DNA from: Planctobacterium marinum
GTDB taxonomy: Bacteria; Pseudomonadota; Gammaproteobacteria; Enterobacterales; Alteromonadaceae
NCBI RefSeq assembly: GCF_036322805.1
Contig: NZ_AP027272.1
Coordinates: 2,666,001 to 2,730,000 of the forward strand
Direction of reading: 5' to 3'
DNA length: 64,000 nt
Below, one piece after another: positions 36,154-46,189 of this stretch. Every line of letters begins with the position of its first letter. Position 1 is the stretch's first letter. Below the pieces are notes generated by a model. That model did no database searches. It worked only from the letters and a program-made list of their open reading frames with translations, and had not been told where the DNA came from. Both the position numbers and the translations under genes were made by a program.

Positions 36154-38466
36154 TTAATAGAATTCTTTGCGGAACTCAACACCCCAAACACGTGGGTTGT
36201 TATCAATCACTGTTAAGTTGTTGAAGTCAATAGCACCGCGGAGGTTCTCTTCATCGGTAATATTACGACCAAATAGAGTAACGGTATATTGGCTATCAAA
36301 GTTTTCGTAACCAATTCTTAGACCACCTTCAAATTGAGAATCTGTTGTGAATTCAACAGAGTCATATAAGAAGATGTTGGTCTCGCCCATGTATACCCAG
36401 TCGGTGTAAGCAAAAATTTCACCACTTTCAATTTCAAAGGCATAACGCGCGGTGAAACTGAAGTTAGACTCAGGTGCTTGTGGAAACGGATTACCATCAA
36501 CAATCGCCAATCCATTGGAATCAGTCGGATCTAGCAAAGTACACTGACCCGCACCACAACCTGGTGATACGCGTAAGTCCGGATCATCAATTTCAGTGTC
36601 GTTATAGCTGTAACCTGCTGTTAGTGTTAAACCTTCAGCAGCAAGCCAAGTGGCTTCAACTTCAAAACCTTGGCCAATACCATTGTCTGCATTAATCAAG
36701 CGAGTAAAGTTACCGTCACCACCGATGGCAGAAAACTGCATATCTTCAACTTCGTAGTGATACAAGGCACCATTTAATCGCAACACCCGGTCTAGCAAGT
36801 CAGCTTTGAAGCCCACTTCAAATGAAGTTACTGTCTCAGAATCAGCAACAGACGGGGCTGCTTCGAAGGCTACGTCACGGCCCTGAATAGTCGGTGCTCT
36901 GAAACCAACAGCAGCACGAGCATAAACACTCACGTCACGATTGATGGTATGATTGATTGAAATATCACCACTTAGCTGGCTATCATCAACTTGCAAATCC
37001 GGATATTTCTGAACACTGGCTGCACCAATAACGACAGCGAACCCATTTACGTTTTGATCACCGACCGACAATTGTTTTTCGTCATTCGTGTAGTTCAAGC
37101 CTACAGTCAACGTGGTGTCATCAGTCATGTCATAGGCCACTTGACCAAAGATGGCCCAAGACTGGTTGGAGTGCGTAACCGTCGTGGCGCCGAAGAAACC
37201 ATCAATAGAAGTTACATCGAACTCAGCATCAAACACATAAGCACCGATGGTCCAATCCAGATCGTCCGGGCCAGATTCAACCAGGCGTACTTCGTGAGTA
37301 AACTGGTGTAAATCGTCCAGTCTATCTTGCGTAACGGCGCCGAAAGGTATAAAACCAGGGAAGCTGATGTTAGGACCGAAATTGTCGTATTCAGCATAGG
37401 TCAAGCCAGCAGGTACGATTGAAACATCGTCTGTCGGGACTATCACACCGCCATCGATATCACCTAAAGAGTCCCCTTCGGCGACATTGTAATCAGTAAT
37501 TGAAGTCAACGTGATATTACTGTTTAACTCGTGATCGATACGCAAAGTCACACCAGTGTTTTCGTAGTTCTGCGGGTTTCGATCTTGTCTGCCATCACCA
37601 TCAAGATCGGCATCGTAATATACCACATCACGATCGTAGTTTTGGTTGAAGTCATTACTACCAGTGCTTAGGGCATTGGCTCGGAAGATTGAAGCGGTAC
37701 CGTCCAGGTCACGACCATAGGCTTGCAGTAACACAGAAGTATCCATGTTAACGTCCCACAGCAGTTGACCACGCCAGGCTAGTTCGTTGAAACCACCCAT
37801 AGCGTCATTTTCGCCAGTCCAACCATTGTCAATCCAGTCACCGCGATTTTGCGACAACAAAGAAAAACGGCCCGATACGTTATCCGTTAGACCACCACCA
37901 ACGGCAGCTTCGAGGTTGAATGTGTCCATGGTTGCGACTGAAGCTTCAACGAAAGCTTCAAAATCTTCGGTAGGCTTGCGAGTATCAAATTTAACAATAC
38001 CTGCTGTAGTGTTACGACCAAACAAGCTACCTTGCGGACCGCGCAACACTTCTACTTGCTCAATATCAAATAAAGGGAAACTCTTCAGGATAACGTTTTC
38101 TTTAACGACGTCATCCATGATGATGGACACTGGCTGAGAAGCTGCCAGGTCAAAATCGGTATTCCCTAACCCACGCAGGTAAAAACGAGGGGCAACACGA
38201 CCGTTAGAGGATTCCGCATTCAAACCCGGCGCTCTTGCAGCCAAAGAAAGAATATCGTCACCACCAGAGAAAATCGCTTCGAACTTTTCACCATTTAGCG
38301 CAGAAATAGAAATCGGAACGTCCTGGATGCTCTGAGTTCTTTTCTGGGCTTTTACGGTAATGGTTTCTAAACCGCTATTATCTTCGGCTTCTTGTTCCTG
38401 GGCTTGTGCACCAAGAGACAGAAGAGCGCACTGTAGTGCAACTGCAATCGCTGATTTTTTAATCAT
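36154..38466 (-). CDS. TonB-dependent receptor
   Basis: 770 residues. A Sec signal (MIKKSAIAVALQCALLSLGA, cleaved near AQAQ) is followed by the TonB-box-like ETITVKAQKR, the plug with VPISISALNGEKF and EQVEVLRGPQGSLFGRNTTAG, and the barrel, ending in FRKEFY. This layout is typical of receptors in marine Alteromonadales and sphingomonads that take up organic molecules. It lies 338 bp downstream of an adenosine deaminase gene on the same strand. A nucleoside-related substrate is possible but unproven, since a terminator separates them. Confidence 0.92.
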   Translation of the reverse strand: MIKKSAIAVALQCALLSLGAQAQEQEAEDNSGLETITVKAQKRTQSIQDVPISISALNGEKFEAIFSGGDDILSLAARAPGLNAESSNGRVAPRFYLRGLGNTDFDLAASQPVSIIMDDVVKENVILKSFPLFDIEQVEVLRGPQGSLFGRNTTAGIVKFDTRKPTEDFEAFVEASVATMDTFNLEAAVGGGLTDNVSGRFSLLSQNRGDWIDNGWTGENDAMGGFNELAWRGQLLWDVNMDTSVLLQAYGRDLDGTASIFRANALSTGSNDFNQNYDRDVVYYDADLDGDGRQDRNPQNYENTGVTLRIDHELNSNITLTSITDYNVAEGDSLGDIDGGVIVPTDDVSIVPAGLTYAEYDNFGPNISFPGFIPFGAVTQDRLDDLHQFTHEVRLVESGPDDLDWTIGAYVFDAEFDVTSIDGFFGATTVTHSNQSWAIFGQVAYDMTDDTTLTVGLNYTNDEKQLSVGDQNVNGFAVVIGAASVQKYPDLQVDDSQLSGDISINHTINRDVSVYARAAVGFRAPTIQGRDVAFEAAPSVADSETVTSFEVGFKADLLDRVLRLNGALYHYEVEDMQFSAIGGDGNFTRLINADNGIGQGFEVEATWLAAEGLTLTAGYSYNDTEIDDPDLRVSPGCGAGQCTLLDPTDSNGLAIVDGNPFPQAPESNFSFTARYAFEIESGEIFAYTDWVYMGETNIFLYDSVEFTTDSQFEGGLRIGYENFDSQYTVTLFGRNITDEENLRGAIDFNNLTVIDNNPRVWGVEFRKEFY

Positions 38467-38804
38467 TTGCTGTGTCCATAAAAAATTAATGTGTGTAAAA
38501 ACGTTATTCTTATTATTTTTGTACTATTTATTTTAATGCTTATTGCAGATATTTCATTGAAAAAGTGAGTAAAAACAGCAGTTTTTTGTAAACAAATGCC
38601 GACTTTTCACTGGTTTTTTCTCTGCACTGGTCAGTCTATGCCCAAAACTACCAAACCACTTGAGTCTCACAGAGATTGACCACTTGGTCAAGATTTGTTT
38701 TATTTGCTGCTATTTCAGACGAACATTGTTGTTAATTCCATCAAAAAAGCCCGGCGCTTGAAATAACCTGCCGGGCTCAAAAAAGGTGTTATTTGAAAAC
38801 CAGT
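38467..38804. other. Intergenic region, receptor promoter side
   Basis: No gene. It contains the add terminator (38743-38777) and the dyad TTGACCACTTGGTCAA (38676-38691; 7-bp perfect arms around CT), with a related ACTGGTCAG at 38626. The dyad resembles a GntR- or TetR-type operator for the TonB receptor gene. Confidence 0.45.
38743..38777 (-). terminator. Terminator after adenosine deaminase
   Basis: AGCCCGGC (38748-38755) and GCCGGGCT (38770-38777) form the stem, and six T follow on the minus strand. Confidence 0.88.
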
Positions 38805-39803
38805 CTATTGTGCTTTGCTGGCCAAAAGACGCTGTTTTTCCGCCTCAGATAAAAACGCCGCTTTAACGCCGTTCTCTTGTACTTGACGCAATTGCGCATC
38901 AGACAAACCAATGACATTTTTTGCCACGTCGTATTCATGTGGTAAATCAATGTTGGATACTGCCGGGTCGTCAGTATTCAAGCTCACCACGATTTCGTTG
39001 TTCAAAAAGATCGGCATAGGACTATCTTTTACGGCTTTAATGGTTGCTGTTTGATAATTGGAAGTTGGACAAGATTCTACAGAAATATTATTTTTGGCCA
39101 TGTATTCCATCAACTTAGGATCTTGCGTTGCCGCAACACCATGTCCAATTCGAGTAGCGCCTAACATCTCAATGGCATTCCAGATACTTTGGGGGCCATC
39201 AGCTTCTCCAGCGTGTACGGTGATATTCCACCCCGCATCTCTGCCCTTCTTAAAATGCTCCTGATACTGTACCGCCGGAAAGTTTATTTCATCTCCAGCT
39301 AAGTCCAATGCCACGATTTTATCCTTGTGTACCAGCAACGACTCCAGTTCTGCCATGCAGGTCTCAGCACCAAAGGTACGGCTTAAGATCCCGATAAGAT
39401 TGGCTTTAACGCCTGTATCTTTCTCGCCCGTTCTGACACCATCAATTACGGCAGCAACCACGTCTGCCATATTTAGATTGTGATTCATGGCCATGTAGTA
39501 GGGAGAGAAGCGCAGCTCAACATAATCAATGCCCTGGCGCTTTGCATCTAGCATATTTTCATAAGCCACAGTGTAACAATCGTCAATATTGGCTAACACT
39601 GAAACACCGTAGTCCAGCTTTTGTAAAAAGGCTAACAAATCGCTGGTTTGATCCTGGATTTGGGTCAAAGGAATGAGTTCTTCCAGAGAAGAAGCGGGCA
39701 ATTCGATGCCATTTTTGTTGGCAAGACGCCAGATGGTTTCAGGTAAAATATTACCATCAAGGTGACGGTGCAAATCCACCAAAGGAAGATCGGTATTTAT
39801 CAT
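38805..39803 (-). CDS. add: Adenosine deaminase
   Basis: 332 residues, close to E. coli Add. Zinc ligands H12 and H14 are in DLHRHLDG, the third histidine is in TVHAGEADGP, and RIGHGVAA and SLNTDDPAVS supply the general-base and final zinc-ligand regions. It deaminates adenosine and deoxyadenosine to inosine forms in the cytoplasm for purine salvage. It lies between a NarL-type regulator gene (38 bp upstream) and a TonB receptor gene, so cotranscription with the regulator is likely. Confidence 0.95.
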   Translation of the reverse strand: MINTDLPLVDLHRHLDGNILPETIWRLANKNGIELPASSLEELIPLTQIQDQTSDLLAFLQKLDYGVSVLANIDDCYTVAYENMLDAKRQGIDYVELRFSPYYMAMNHNLNMADVVAAVIDGVRTGEKDTGVKANLIGILSRTFGAETCMAELESLLVHKDKIVALDLAGDEINFPAVQYQEHFKKGRDAGWNITVHAGEADGPQSIWNAIEMLGATRIGHGVAATQDPKLMEYMAKNNISVESCPTSNYQTATIKAVKDSPMPIFLNNEIVVSLNTDDPAVSNIDLPHEYDVAKNVIGLSDAQLRQVQENGVKAAFLSEAEKQRLLASKAQ

Positions 39804-39841
39804 AGTTGTTTCCCTGGATTATAAAAATCGAAAGAGAAACG

Positions 39842-40477
39842 TTAATTGAGTTGTAGCTTCTCTGCAACCAAAACTGCTTGTGTTCTGTTATTCACTTCCA
39901 GTTTTTTGAAAATTGCACTGATGTGAGCTTTTACCGTTGCTTCAGTAATGTTCAGGTCAAACGCGATCTGTTTATTCAACATCCCCCCCTGTAAATGCTT
40001 CAATACCTGGAATTGTTTTGGGGTAAGTTCCGCCATTCTGGAGGCAACATCAATGTCCTCTCTTTCCACTTTTATCAGGTTGTCTCTCATGCATTCTGGT
40101 AACCAGGTAGAGCCACCTAATATGGCTTTGATAGCATTGGCAGTTTCTGAAGACGGCGTGGTTTTGGGAATAAAACCGCGAGCGCCAAAGGCCATCACTT
40201 TTGATACTACGGTTGCCGTATCGCTGACGGATACAACCGCAACAGGTACGTCAGGAAAATCTTCGGAAATGCGAATAACACCGTAGAAGTCTTCACTGCC
40301 GGGCATGTGTAAATCCAATAGAACCAAATCAATATCTTTATTCTGCTCTAACAGCGCGATGGATTCGTCCAAAGTTCCTGCGTGTAAAAACTCTAAATCG
40401 TCAAGCAAAGCATTAAGTGCCGCTGTTAACGCATCTCTGAACAATGGGTGATCATCTGCTACTATTATTTTTGTCAT
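39842..40477 (-). CDS. NarL/FixJ-type response regulator (REC-LuxR)
   Basis: 211 residues from the ATG at 40477, which has AAGG at good distance; the frame is open 9 codons further but without a ribosome site. The receiver domain has the acidic pair in VADDHPLFRD and phosphoacceptor D55 in LVLLDLHMPG. The C-terminal LuxR helix-turn-helix reads LTPKQFQVLKHLQGGMLNKQ and EATVKAHISAIFKKL. No histidine kinase gene is adjacent, so it is an orphan here; targets are unknown, with the downstream add gene a natural candidate. Confidence 0.92.
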   Translation of the reverse strand: MTKIIVADDHPLFRDALTAALNALLDDLEFLHAGTLDESIALLEQNKDIDLVLLDLHMPGSEDFYGVIRISEDFPDVPVAVVSVSDTATVVSKVMAFGARGFIPKTTPSSETANAIKAILGGSTWLPECMRDNLIKVEREDIDVASRMAELTPKQFQVLKHLQGGMLNKQIAFDLNITEATVKAHISAIFKKLEVNNRTQAVLVAEKLQLN

Positions 40478-40665
40478 TCTTGGCCTTATGGAAATCTCTA
40501 TCACACCTTTTTGGCAATTATGGTGTAGTCTACAACTTTAGTCTAATACTTTTCATGACTGTTTTGTTTCACTCGCAAAAAATTTGTAATTTAAGCAACG
40601 AGTTAATGTTTTTGACTACCTTGATTTTGCGTTAGAATAGTGTTTTTTCTTTGACAGCTAAGACA

Positions 40666-41403
40666 TTGACTAAAGATCTTATTTACTCCAAACCACAAGA
40701 AAAAGTCGCTGATTTTAAATTTGATCAGGATGTTGTGGCGGTTTTCCCTGACATGATCCAGCGCTCGGTGCCGGGCTATAGCACTATTGTGGATAATATT
40801 GGACTGCTGGCTCAGCAATTCGCACAAGACAACAGTACTATTTACGATCTGGGTTGCTCATTAGGCGCTGCCAGCTTATCAGTAAGAAAGTATGCCACTG
40901 CCAACAATATTAAAATACAAGCCATCGACAACAGCGCAGAAATGGTAAGCCGCTGTAAAAGTCACCTCGCGGCGTTTAAATCCGATATTCCCGTAGTTGT
41001 AGAACAAGCCGACGTGCTGGAAACTAAAATCGAAAACGCTTCGGTTGTTATACTGAATTTCACCTTGCAGTTTATCGCCCCTGAAAAACGTCAGGAAGTG
41101 CTGGAAAACATCTACACCGGGCTCAATCCGGGTGGTGTGCTAATATTGTCTGAAAAAGTTTCCCTGGGACATTCGACGGCAGACGAAAGCTTGATTGAAC
41201 TGCACCATGAATTTAAACGCCGCAATGGTTACAGCGAACTAGAGATTAGCCAAAAGCGCACAGCTCTTGAAAATGTAATGAAACTGGAATCCTTGCCCTT
41301 TCACCTGAATCGCTTGAAACAAATCGGCTTTACGGAAACTCTAACCTGGTTTCAGTGTTTTAACTTCGCCTCTATGCTGGCTATCAAACCCCTTGAAAAC
41401 TGA
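40666..41403 (+). CDS. cmoA: Carboxy-S-adenosyl-L-methionine synthase
   Basis: 245 residues from a TTG at 40666; the first in-frame ATG lies too far inside, and a TTG at 40651 is the other option. Starting at 40666 gives [14 protein letters not shown], aligned in length with E. coli CmoA. Family signatures are [30 protein letters not shown] (SAM site) and NFTLQFI. It converts SAM and prephenate to carboxy-SAM. cmoB follows after 11 bp, so the two act in sequence to make cmo5U34 in tRNA. Confidence 0.93.
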   Translation: MTKDLIYSKPQEKVADFKFDQDVVAVFPDMIQRSVPGYSTIVDNIGLLAQQFAQDNSTIYDLGCSLGAASLSVRKYATANNIKIQAIDNSAEMVSRCKSHLAAFKSDIPVVVEQADVLETKIENASVVILNFTLQFIAPEKRQEVLENIYTGLNPGGVLILSEKVSLGHSTADESLIELHHEFKRRNGYSELEISQKRTALENVMKLESLPFHLNRLKQIGFTETLTWFQCFNFASMLAIKPLEN

Positions 41404-41414
41404 GAAGACGAGCA

Positions 41415-42380
41415 ATGAAGTGGTTTTATGATTTTTACCGGGAAATCGCGACAACGGATTTAGCCCATTGGCTGGAAACCTTGCCTGCTCATTTAGCTAA
41501 GTGGCACAAAGAGGCATTACATGGCGACTTTAAAAAGTGGCTAAAGTTAGTTGAGCAATTGCCCAAAACCCAGCCATCACAGGTCAATTTGACAGACTCA
41601 GTGAGCATCGGCAGCGCTAATGACATCACCGAATATCAGCAGAAACAAATCAACGGACTACTCAAACAGTTCATGCCATGGCGCAAAGGTCCCTTTTACA
41701 TTCACGATATCCATATCAATACTGAATGGCGCTCTGATTGGAAATGGGATCGGGTTGCCCCACACATTTCATCATTAGCCAACAAAACCGTGCTAGATGT
41801 GGGCTGTGGCAGCGGCTATCATATGTGGCGTATGTTGGCGCAAAAACCTGAAATGGTAGTGGGTATCGACCCAACTCAATTATTTTTAATTCAGTTTCAG
41901 GCAATCAAACACTTCGCGCCGAACCATCCTATTCATCTATTGCCACTGGGCATTGAACAAATGCCAGCATTGAGAGCCTTTGATACGGTGTTTTCAATGG
42001 GCGTGTTGTATCACCGCAAAAGCCCCTTTGAGTTTTTACAGCAACTCAAAGAACAGTTGAAATCTGGTGGTGAGTTGGTGTTGGAAACCCTGGTGGTGGA
42101 AGGCGATGAAAACACCGTACTTGTACCAGGTGAACGCTATGCTCAAATGCGCAATGTTTGGTTTATACCCAGCGTTAAGGCTCTAGAACATTGGATGAGC
42201 CGAGCGGGATTCAAGAATATCCGCTGCGTCAATCTCGACGAAACCAGACTCGAAGAGCAACGAGCCACCGACTGGATGACCAGTCACTCCCTTGTGGATT
42301 TTCTGGACAAAGACGACATCAGTAAAACCATTGAAGGCTACCCCGCTCCACTGAGAGCAACACTGATAGCAAACAGATAA
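41415..42380 (+). CDS. cmoB: tRNA U34 carboxymethyltransferase
   Basis: 321 residues, near the E. coli length. An N-terminal helical part (1-100) precedes the methyltransferase fold with [16 protein letters not shown], then [13 protein letters not shown] and [14 protein letters not shown], all typical of CmoB. It uses carboxy-SAM from CmoA to modify 5-hydroxyuridine at wobble position 34, widening decoding of four-codon boxes. No terminator is obvious before the next gene. Confidence 0.95.
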   Translation: MKWFYDFYREIATTDLAHWLETLPAHLAKWHKEALHGDFKKWLKLVEQLPKTQPSQVNLTDSVSIGSANDITEYQQKQINGLLKQFMPWRKGPFYIHDIHINTEWRSDWKWDRVAPHISSLANKTVLDVGCGSGYHMWRMLAQKPEMVVGIDPTQLFLIQFQAIKHFAPNHPIHLLPLGIEQMPALRAFDTVFSMGVLYHRKSPFEFLQQLKEQLKSGGELVLETLVVEGDENTVLVPGERYAQMRNVWFIPSVKALEHWMSRAGFKNIRCVNLDETRLEEQRATDWMTSHSLVDFLDKDDISKTIEGYPAPLRATLIANR

Positions 42381-42492
42381 TCGGCTGGATATAAAATTAC
42401 CATAAAGAGCTAAAAGTCTGATGAAAGAGCATATAGGCAAGTGAACTTTTTTTCTTTACACTGCATCAGACCTATCTAAAAAGAGAATTAAT

Positions 42493-42855
42493 ATGGATCC
42501 TATCTCTACTTTTTTCAGTGCCTGGCAGCTTTCCGAAGAAGATAGCCGGGCGAGTACCATCAAAAGCGTCGTTATCCCTGAAGTGGAATATCATGATCCA
42601 CGTACCCCTGAAACCATAAATAGCGTTGATGCACTTTGTGCTTATGTGGGTATGTTTAGCGCCAATGCGCCGGGTTGGAAGGCTGAAGTGGTAAAAAGCG
42701 ACACCATAGGCAAACACACCCGCGTAACGGTAGCCTTCGGCGGTATGGGACCGGATGGCAAGCAAGTGGTACAACATGGACAATACTTTGTAGAGGTATC
42801 TGATAATCACATTATCCGCATGACGGGTTTTGTCGGTACAGGCGAGCCCACCTGA
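42493..42855 (+). CDS. SnoaL/NTF2-like small protein
   Basis: 120 residues, ATG with AAAGAG upstream. The pattern ISTFFSAWQLSEEDSRASTIK, then YHDPRTPETINSVDALCAYV and a C-terminal run of beta-strands is that of the NTF2/SnoaL fold found in polyketide-cyclase-like proteins. No active-site assignment can be made. It is convergent with the P-loop kinase gene, 7 bp apart. Confidence 0.7.
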   Translation: MDPISTFFSAWQLSEEDSRASTIKSVVIPEVEYHDPRTPETINSVDALCAYVGMFSANAPGWKAEVVKSDTIGKHTRVTVAFGGMGPDGKQVVQHGQYFVEVSDNHIIRMTGFVGTGEPT

Positions 42856-42862
42856 TTTTAAT

Positions 42863-43402
42863 TTAATTATTATTTAGCCAGTCTTTGAGAAGCTTTGTGG
42901 TGGCGTCGGTGGACAAATTGCCATCCACCACAAAGTCACTGGTACTTTTAGCCTGAGCCGCCGTTTCGATATAAATCTCTCTGAGATGATCATCGTAATT
43001 TGTCAAATAAGTTAACACTTGAGTGGCAGAGTCTCCATTAGCATGCTCAAAATTGCGCTGTATGACACGAGATAAGCAAACCTCCAAAGGAGTATCAAGA
43101 AACACAGCAACATCAATAAATACGGCTATAGATTCACGACAACGAGCAAAGGGTTCTTCAATAAACACGTAAGGATAGGCATTATCCTGCTTTATGGCCT
43201 TGAGTGCCTTAACAAAGCCCGGGGTTTTAAGTTCAGATAAATTTGCCCCCTGGTGCAACCAGGCTTTCATATCTTTCGGGTAAGTGTGCTTTTCAACATA
43301 GTCATCGAACAGCAAATAGGGACAGCTGAAGTGTTCTGACAGTAATTTAACCAGCGTTGTTTTCCCACTACCGGAGACACCGCTTATGGCCACAACCTTC
43401 AA
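42863..43402 (-). CDS. P-loop kinase of the uridine-kinase-like/AAA_18 type
   Basis: 179 residues. Walker A GVSGSGKTT is at 8-16, a Walker-B-like strand YPYVFIEEP at about 97, and RVIQRNFEH fits a lid region. Such small proteins phosphorylate nucleosides or metabolites, but the substrate is not evident. It is the last gene after moaE (25 bp), so it may be cotranscribed with molybdopterin synthesis genes. It could equally be an independent passenger. Confidence 0.75.
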   Translation of the reverse strand: MKVVAISGVSGSGKTTLVKLLSEHFSCPYLLFDDYVEKHTYPKDMKAWLHQGANLSELKTPGFVKALKAIKQDNAYPYVFIEEPFARCRESIAVFIDVAVFLDTPLEVCLSRVIQRNFEHANGDSATQVLTYLTNYDDHLREIYIETAAQAKSTSDFVVDGNLSTDATTKLLKDWLNNN

Positions 43403-43427
43403 TTTTTTCTATCCTTAAAAACTTTAT

Positions 43428-43883
43428 TCACCATCTATTTGCTTTTTCATCATCGGCGGATTTAGCTTGCACCCAAAATTCTCCGTATTGAGTGGTTTCT
43501 TTTTTCCAAAAAGGCGCTTTGGTTTTCAGATAATCCATTACAAACTCACAAGCTTGAAAAGCGGCGCCTCGGTGAGCACTGGAAACCGCAACAAGCACTA
43601 TCTGATCTGCCAGTTGTAGCTGACCTACCCGATGAATAATGGTTATCCCGTTTAAGGACCAGCGTTGTGCTGCTTGCGTAGCTATATCATTTAAGGCTTT
43701 TTCCGTCATGCCGGGATAATGCTCTAACTTCAACCCGGTAACATCGCGTCCATCATTAAAGTCTCTTACAAGACCAATAAAGCTCACAACGGCACCAGAA
43801 TCAGCGTGGTCTCCCAGCAATGCTTGATACTCATTCTGCACAGAAAAGTCATGCTCCTGCACTGATATCTTAATCTGTGCCAA
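43428..43883 (-). CDS. moaE: Molybdopterin synthase large subunit
   Basis: 151 residues, typical. Signatures GAVVSFIGLVRDFNDG, HYPGMTEKAL, HRVGQLQLADQIVLVAVSSAHR and KTKAPFWKKE (active-site lysines) are all present. With MoaD it inserts the dithiolene sulfurs into cyclic pyranopterin monophosphate. It starts 2 bp after moaD. Confidence 0.97.
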   Translation of the reverse strand: MAQIKISVQEHDFSVQNEYQALLGDHADSGAVVSFIGLVRDFNDGRDVTGLKLEHYPGMTEKALNDIATQAAQRWSLNGITIIHRVGQLQLADQIVLVAVSSAHRGAAFQACEFVMDYLKTKAPFWKKETTQYGEFWVQAKSADDEKANRW

Positions 43884-43885
43884 GC

Positions 43886-44131
43886 TTAACCTCCGGTTAC
43901 CGGCGGGAAAAACGCCACTTCATCGCCTGCTTTTAAGCTCACATCGTCGCTGCTAATGGTTTGATTTACCGCAGCAATGGCCAGTCCACTGGCAAGCAAT
44001 TCTTTCCATAGTGGCGATCTTTGCGCCAGGATATCGCGCAATTCAGACACGGTTTTAGGTTGCTCAGCGAGTTCTAGTTTATCACATTGAAGTTGCTCTC
44101 TGAGCTGCGCGAAAAATAATACGGTTAACAT
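43886..44131 (-). CDS. moaD: Molybdopterin synthase sulfur carrier subunit
   Basis: 81 residues with the ubiquitin-like fold and the C-terminal FFPPVTGG, whose final glycine is adenylated and thiocarboxylated to carry sulfur. It overlaps moaC by 7 bp and is followed by moaE. Confidence 0.96.
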   Translation of the reverse strand: MLTVLFFAQLREQLQCDKLELAEQPKTVSELRDILAQRSPLWKELLASGLAIAAVNQTISSDDVSLKAGDEVAFFPPVTGG

Positions 44132-44658
44132 GCAGATGCTCCATTGTTTACTGTGCCCTGCTCTCTTATCCAGTGGCCGGTTTTACCGCCTGTTTTAGAC
44201 TGCACTTTAATGTCAGAGATAACCATCTCTGGATCCGCCGCTTTGCACATATCAAACAAGGTTAAACAGGCCACCGATACTGCGGTGAGCGCTTCCATTT
44301 CAACCCCCGTTTTACCGGCGAGTTTACACAACGCACGCACATTAATTTGTGACTGGCTCTCATCAGGTTCAAAGTCAACCTGCACTTTACTCAACATCAA
44401 TGGATGACAAAGGGGAATAAGATCGGCACATTTTTTTGCAGCCTGGATGCCTGCGATTCTGGCCACGGCTAATACATCACCTTTGGCATGACCGCCAGAA
44501 ACAATTAAATCAAAGGTTGCTTTGGACATCATTACTTTGCCTGTCGCCACTGCAGCTCGTTGGGTAACCGACTTTCGTGTAACATCTACCATGCTAGCCT
44601 CACCTTTGGCATTAATGTGGCTGAGGGATGGTGAGTTAGAGGAATTAGATTCTTGCAT
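44125..44658 (-). CDS. moaC: Cyclic pyranopterin monophosphate synthase
   Basis: 177 residues, slightly longer than usual because of a serine-rich N-terminal tail before [18 protein letters not shown]. Family motifs include [18 protein letters not shown] and [20 protein letters not shown]. It converts the MoaA product 3',8-cyclo-GTP to cPMP. It starts 12 bp after moaB. Confidence 0.97.
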   Translation of the reverse strand: MQESNSSNSPSLSHINAKGEASMVDVTRKSVTQRAAVATGKVMMSKATFDLIVSGGHAKGDVLAVARIAGIQAAKKCADLIPLCHPLMLSKVQVDFEPDESQSQINVRALCKLAGKTGVEMEALTAVSVACLTLFDMCKAADPEMVISDIKVQSKTGGKTGHWIREQGTVNNGASAC

Positions 44659-44670
44659 AATAAACGCCGC

Positions 44671-45174
44671 TTAACTGGTTAAATGACCAACGAAATTGCA
44701 AGGTTTGTGTGTGCTATCCAGCTGTTCTTTCAGGATGCCATTCCAACCCGTTTTACATGCTCCTGTGGAGCCCGGTAAACAGAAAATAGCAGTGCGATTG
44801 GCAATACCTCCAAACGCTCTGGATTGCACGGTGGAAGTGCCAATCTCCTGATAAGAAATGTGTCTGAATAGTTCGCCGAAGCCCTCGATACTTTTGTCAA
44901 ACAGTACACTCAAAGCTTCGGGTGTCGTATCCCGGCCAGTAAAGCCGGTTCCACCCGTACTCACCACCACCTGAATTTGCTCATCAGCAATCCAGCGAGA
45001 CACAATTTCTCTGAGTTTGTATTTATCGTCTATCACTATCGCTTTTTCAACAATGTGATGGCCAGCCTCGGTAATCGCTTCTACCAAGTAACGACCTGAG
45101 GAATCCGTTTCTTCGGTGCGGGTATCAGATACGGTCAATACCGCAATATTAAGTCTTGTGTTTTCAGAGTTCAT
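44671..45174 (-). CDS. moaB: Molybdenum cofactor biosynthesis protein B
   Basis: 167 residues with the MogA/MoaB fold: VLTVSDTRTEETDSSGR, then VVSTGGTGFTGRDTTPEAL and FCLPGSTGACKTGWNGIL. MogA-type proteins adenylylate molybdopterin; MoaB is the paralogue kept in moa operons with less certain activity. No separate mogA is in the window, so this protein may do the adenylylation, with moeA at 60100 acting after it. Confidence 0.94.
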   Translation of the reverse strand: MNSENTRLNIAVLTVSDTRTEETDSSGRYLVEAITEAGHHIVEKAIVIDDKYKLREIVSRWIADEQIQVVVSTGGTGFTGRDTTPEALSVLFDKSIEGFGELFRHISYQEIGTSTVQSRAFGGIANRTAIFCLPGSTGACKTGWNGILKEQLDSTHKPCNFVGHLTS

Positions 45175-45197
45175 AAATGAAATTTGCCTTATTTTCC

Positions 45198-46166
45198 TTA
45201 TCCACCTAGCATCGCCAGGTGTTTTGTTGCGCCAGTTTTACCCTCGTGCAACCAGTGACTTATATCTTTGGTGGTAAGTAATTCGCTGATTTTATGCCTT
45301 AACGCCAGCTCATCACCATTGGCGATCTCTTCTCGCAATGATAGACCTTGTTCAGCGAACAAACACAGATGTAATTTACCGGTAGCTGAAATTCGTAAAC
45401 GATTGCAGCTATCACAAAAATCCTTACTGTACGGCATAATAAGTCCAATTTTGCCAGCGTAATCAGGATGATGAAACTCTTGCGCCGGTCCGGCTGATTT
45501 ACCCCTGACAATGCGCGTCCAACCTTGTTGTAATAAGCGCTGCTTGATGGGTTCACCGGCAATGTGATGTTGTTTGAAAAATTGATGACTCAGCCCGGTT
45601 TCCATCAACTCTATGAATCTCAAAGTGACAGGCGTGTCTTGCAACCAATTCAAAAACTGTTGCAGGCTACTTTCATTCACCCCTTTCATTAGAACAGAAT
45701 TGATTTTAACGGGTATTCCCATGGCAGCTGCTTTGTCCACACCGGCCAGAATCGCCTTTAACTTATCAGCACCCGTTATACTGTTAAATACGTTGGCGTC
45801 TAGAGAGTCAATACTGACATTGATACCAGCGATACCGGCTTGATGCCAGTCATCAATCACATCAGGAAAACGATAGCCATTGGTGGTGATCACCACTTTG
45901 TCGATGCCGTCTGTTCTAGCACAAGCTTCGATAATTTGAGGCAGATCTTTTCGCAGAGACGGTTCCCCGCCAGTTAGGCGTATTTTAGACGTGCCTAATG
46001 AGGAAAATGTGCGGGCAATGGTTTTTATCTCACTAAGAGATAAGAAGTCCCTATCGGAATCACATTGGTAACCATCCGGTAAACAGTAGTTACAGCGAAA
46101 ATTACACACGTCTGTTATAGACAGGCGCAGGTAATGAAACCGGCGTCCGTGAGTATCTTGAAGCAT
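45198..46166 (-). CDS. moaA: GTP 3',8-cyclase
   Basis: 322 residues from the ATG at 46166, 6 bp after GGAAAGG; an upstream TTG (46181) lacks that site. The radical-SAM cluster is in DVCNFRCNYC, and the second cluster's cysteines are in FCDSCNRLRISATGKLHLC. It makes 3',8-cyclo-7,8-dihydro-GTP, the first step of molybdopterin synthesis. It heads the moaABCDE operon behind a probable Moco riboswitch. Confidence 0.97.
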   Translation of the reverse strand: MLQDTHGRRFHYLRLSITDVCNFRCNYCLPDGYQCDSDRDFLSLSEIKTIARTFSSLGTSKIRLTGGEPSLRKDLPQIIEACARTDGIDKVVITTNGYRFPDVIDDWHQAGIAGINVSIDSLDANVFNSITGADKLKAILAGVDKAAAMGIPVKINSVLMKGVNESSLQQFLNWLQDTPVTLRFIELMETGLSHQFFKQHHIAGEPIKQRLLQQGWTRIVRGKSAGPAQEFHHPDYAGKIGLIMPYSKDFCDSCNRLRISATGKLHLCLFAEQGLSLREEIANGDELALRHKISELLTTKDISHWLHEGKTGATKHLAMLGG

Positions 46167-46189
46167 TACACACCTTTCCAAGTTAAAGA

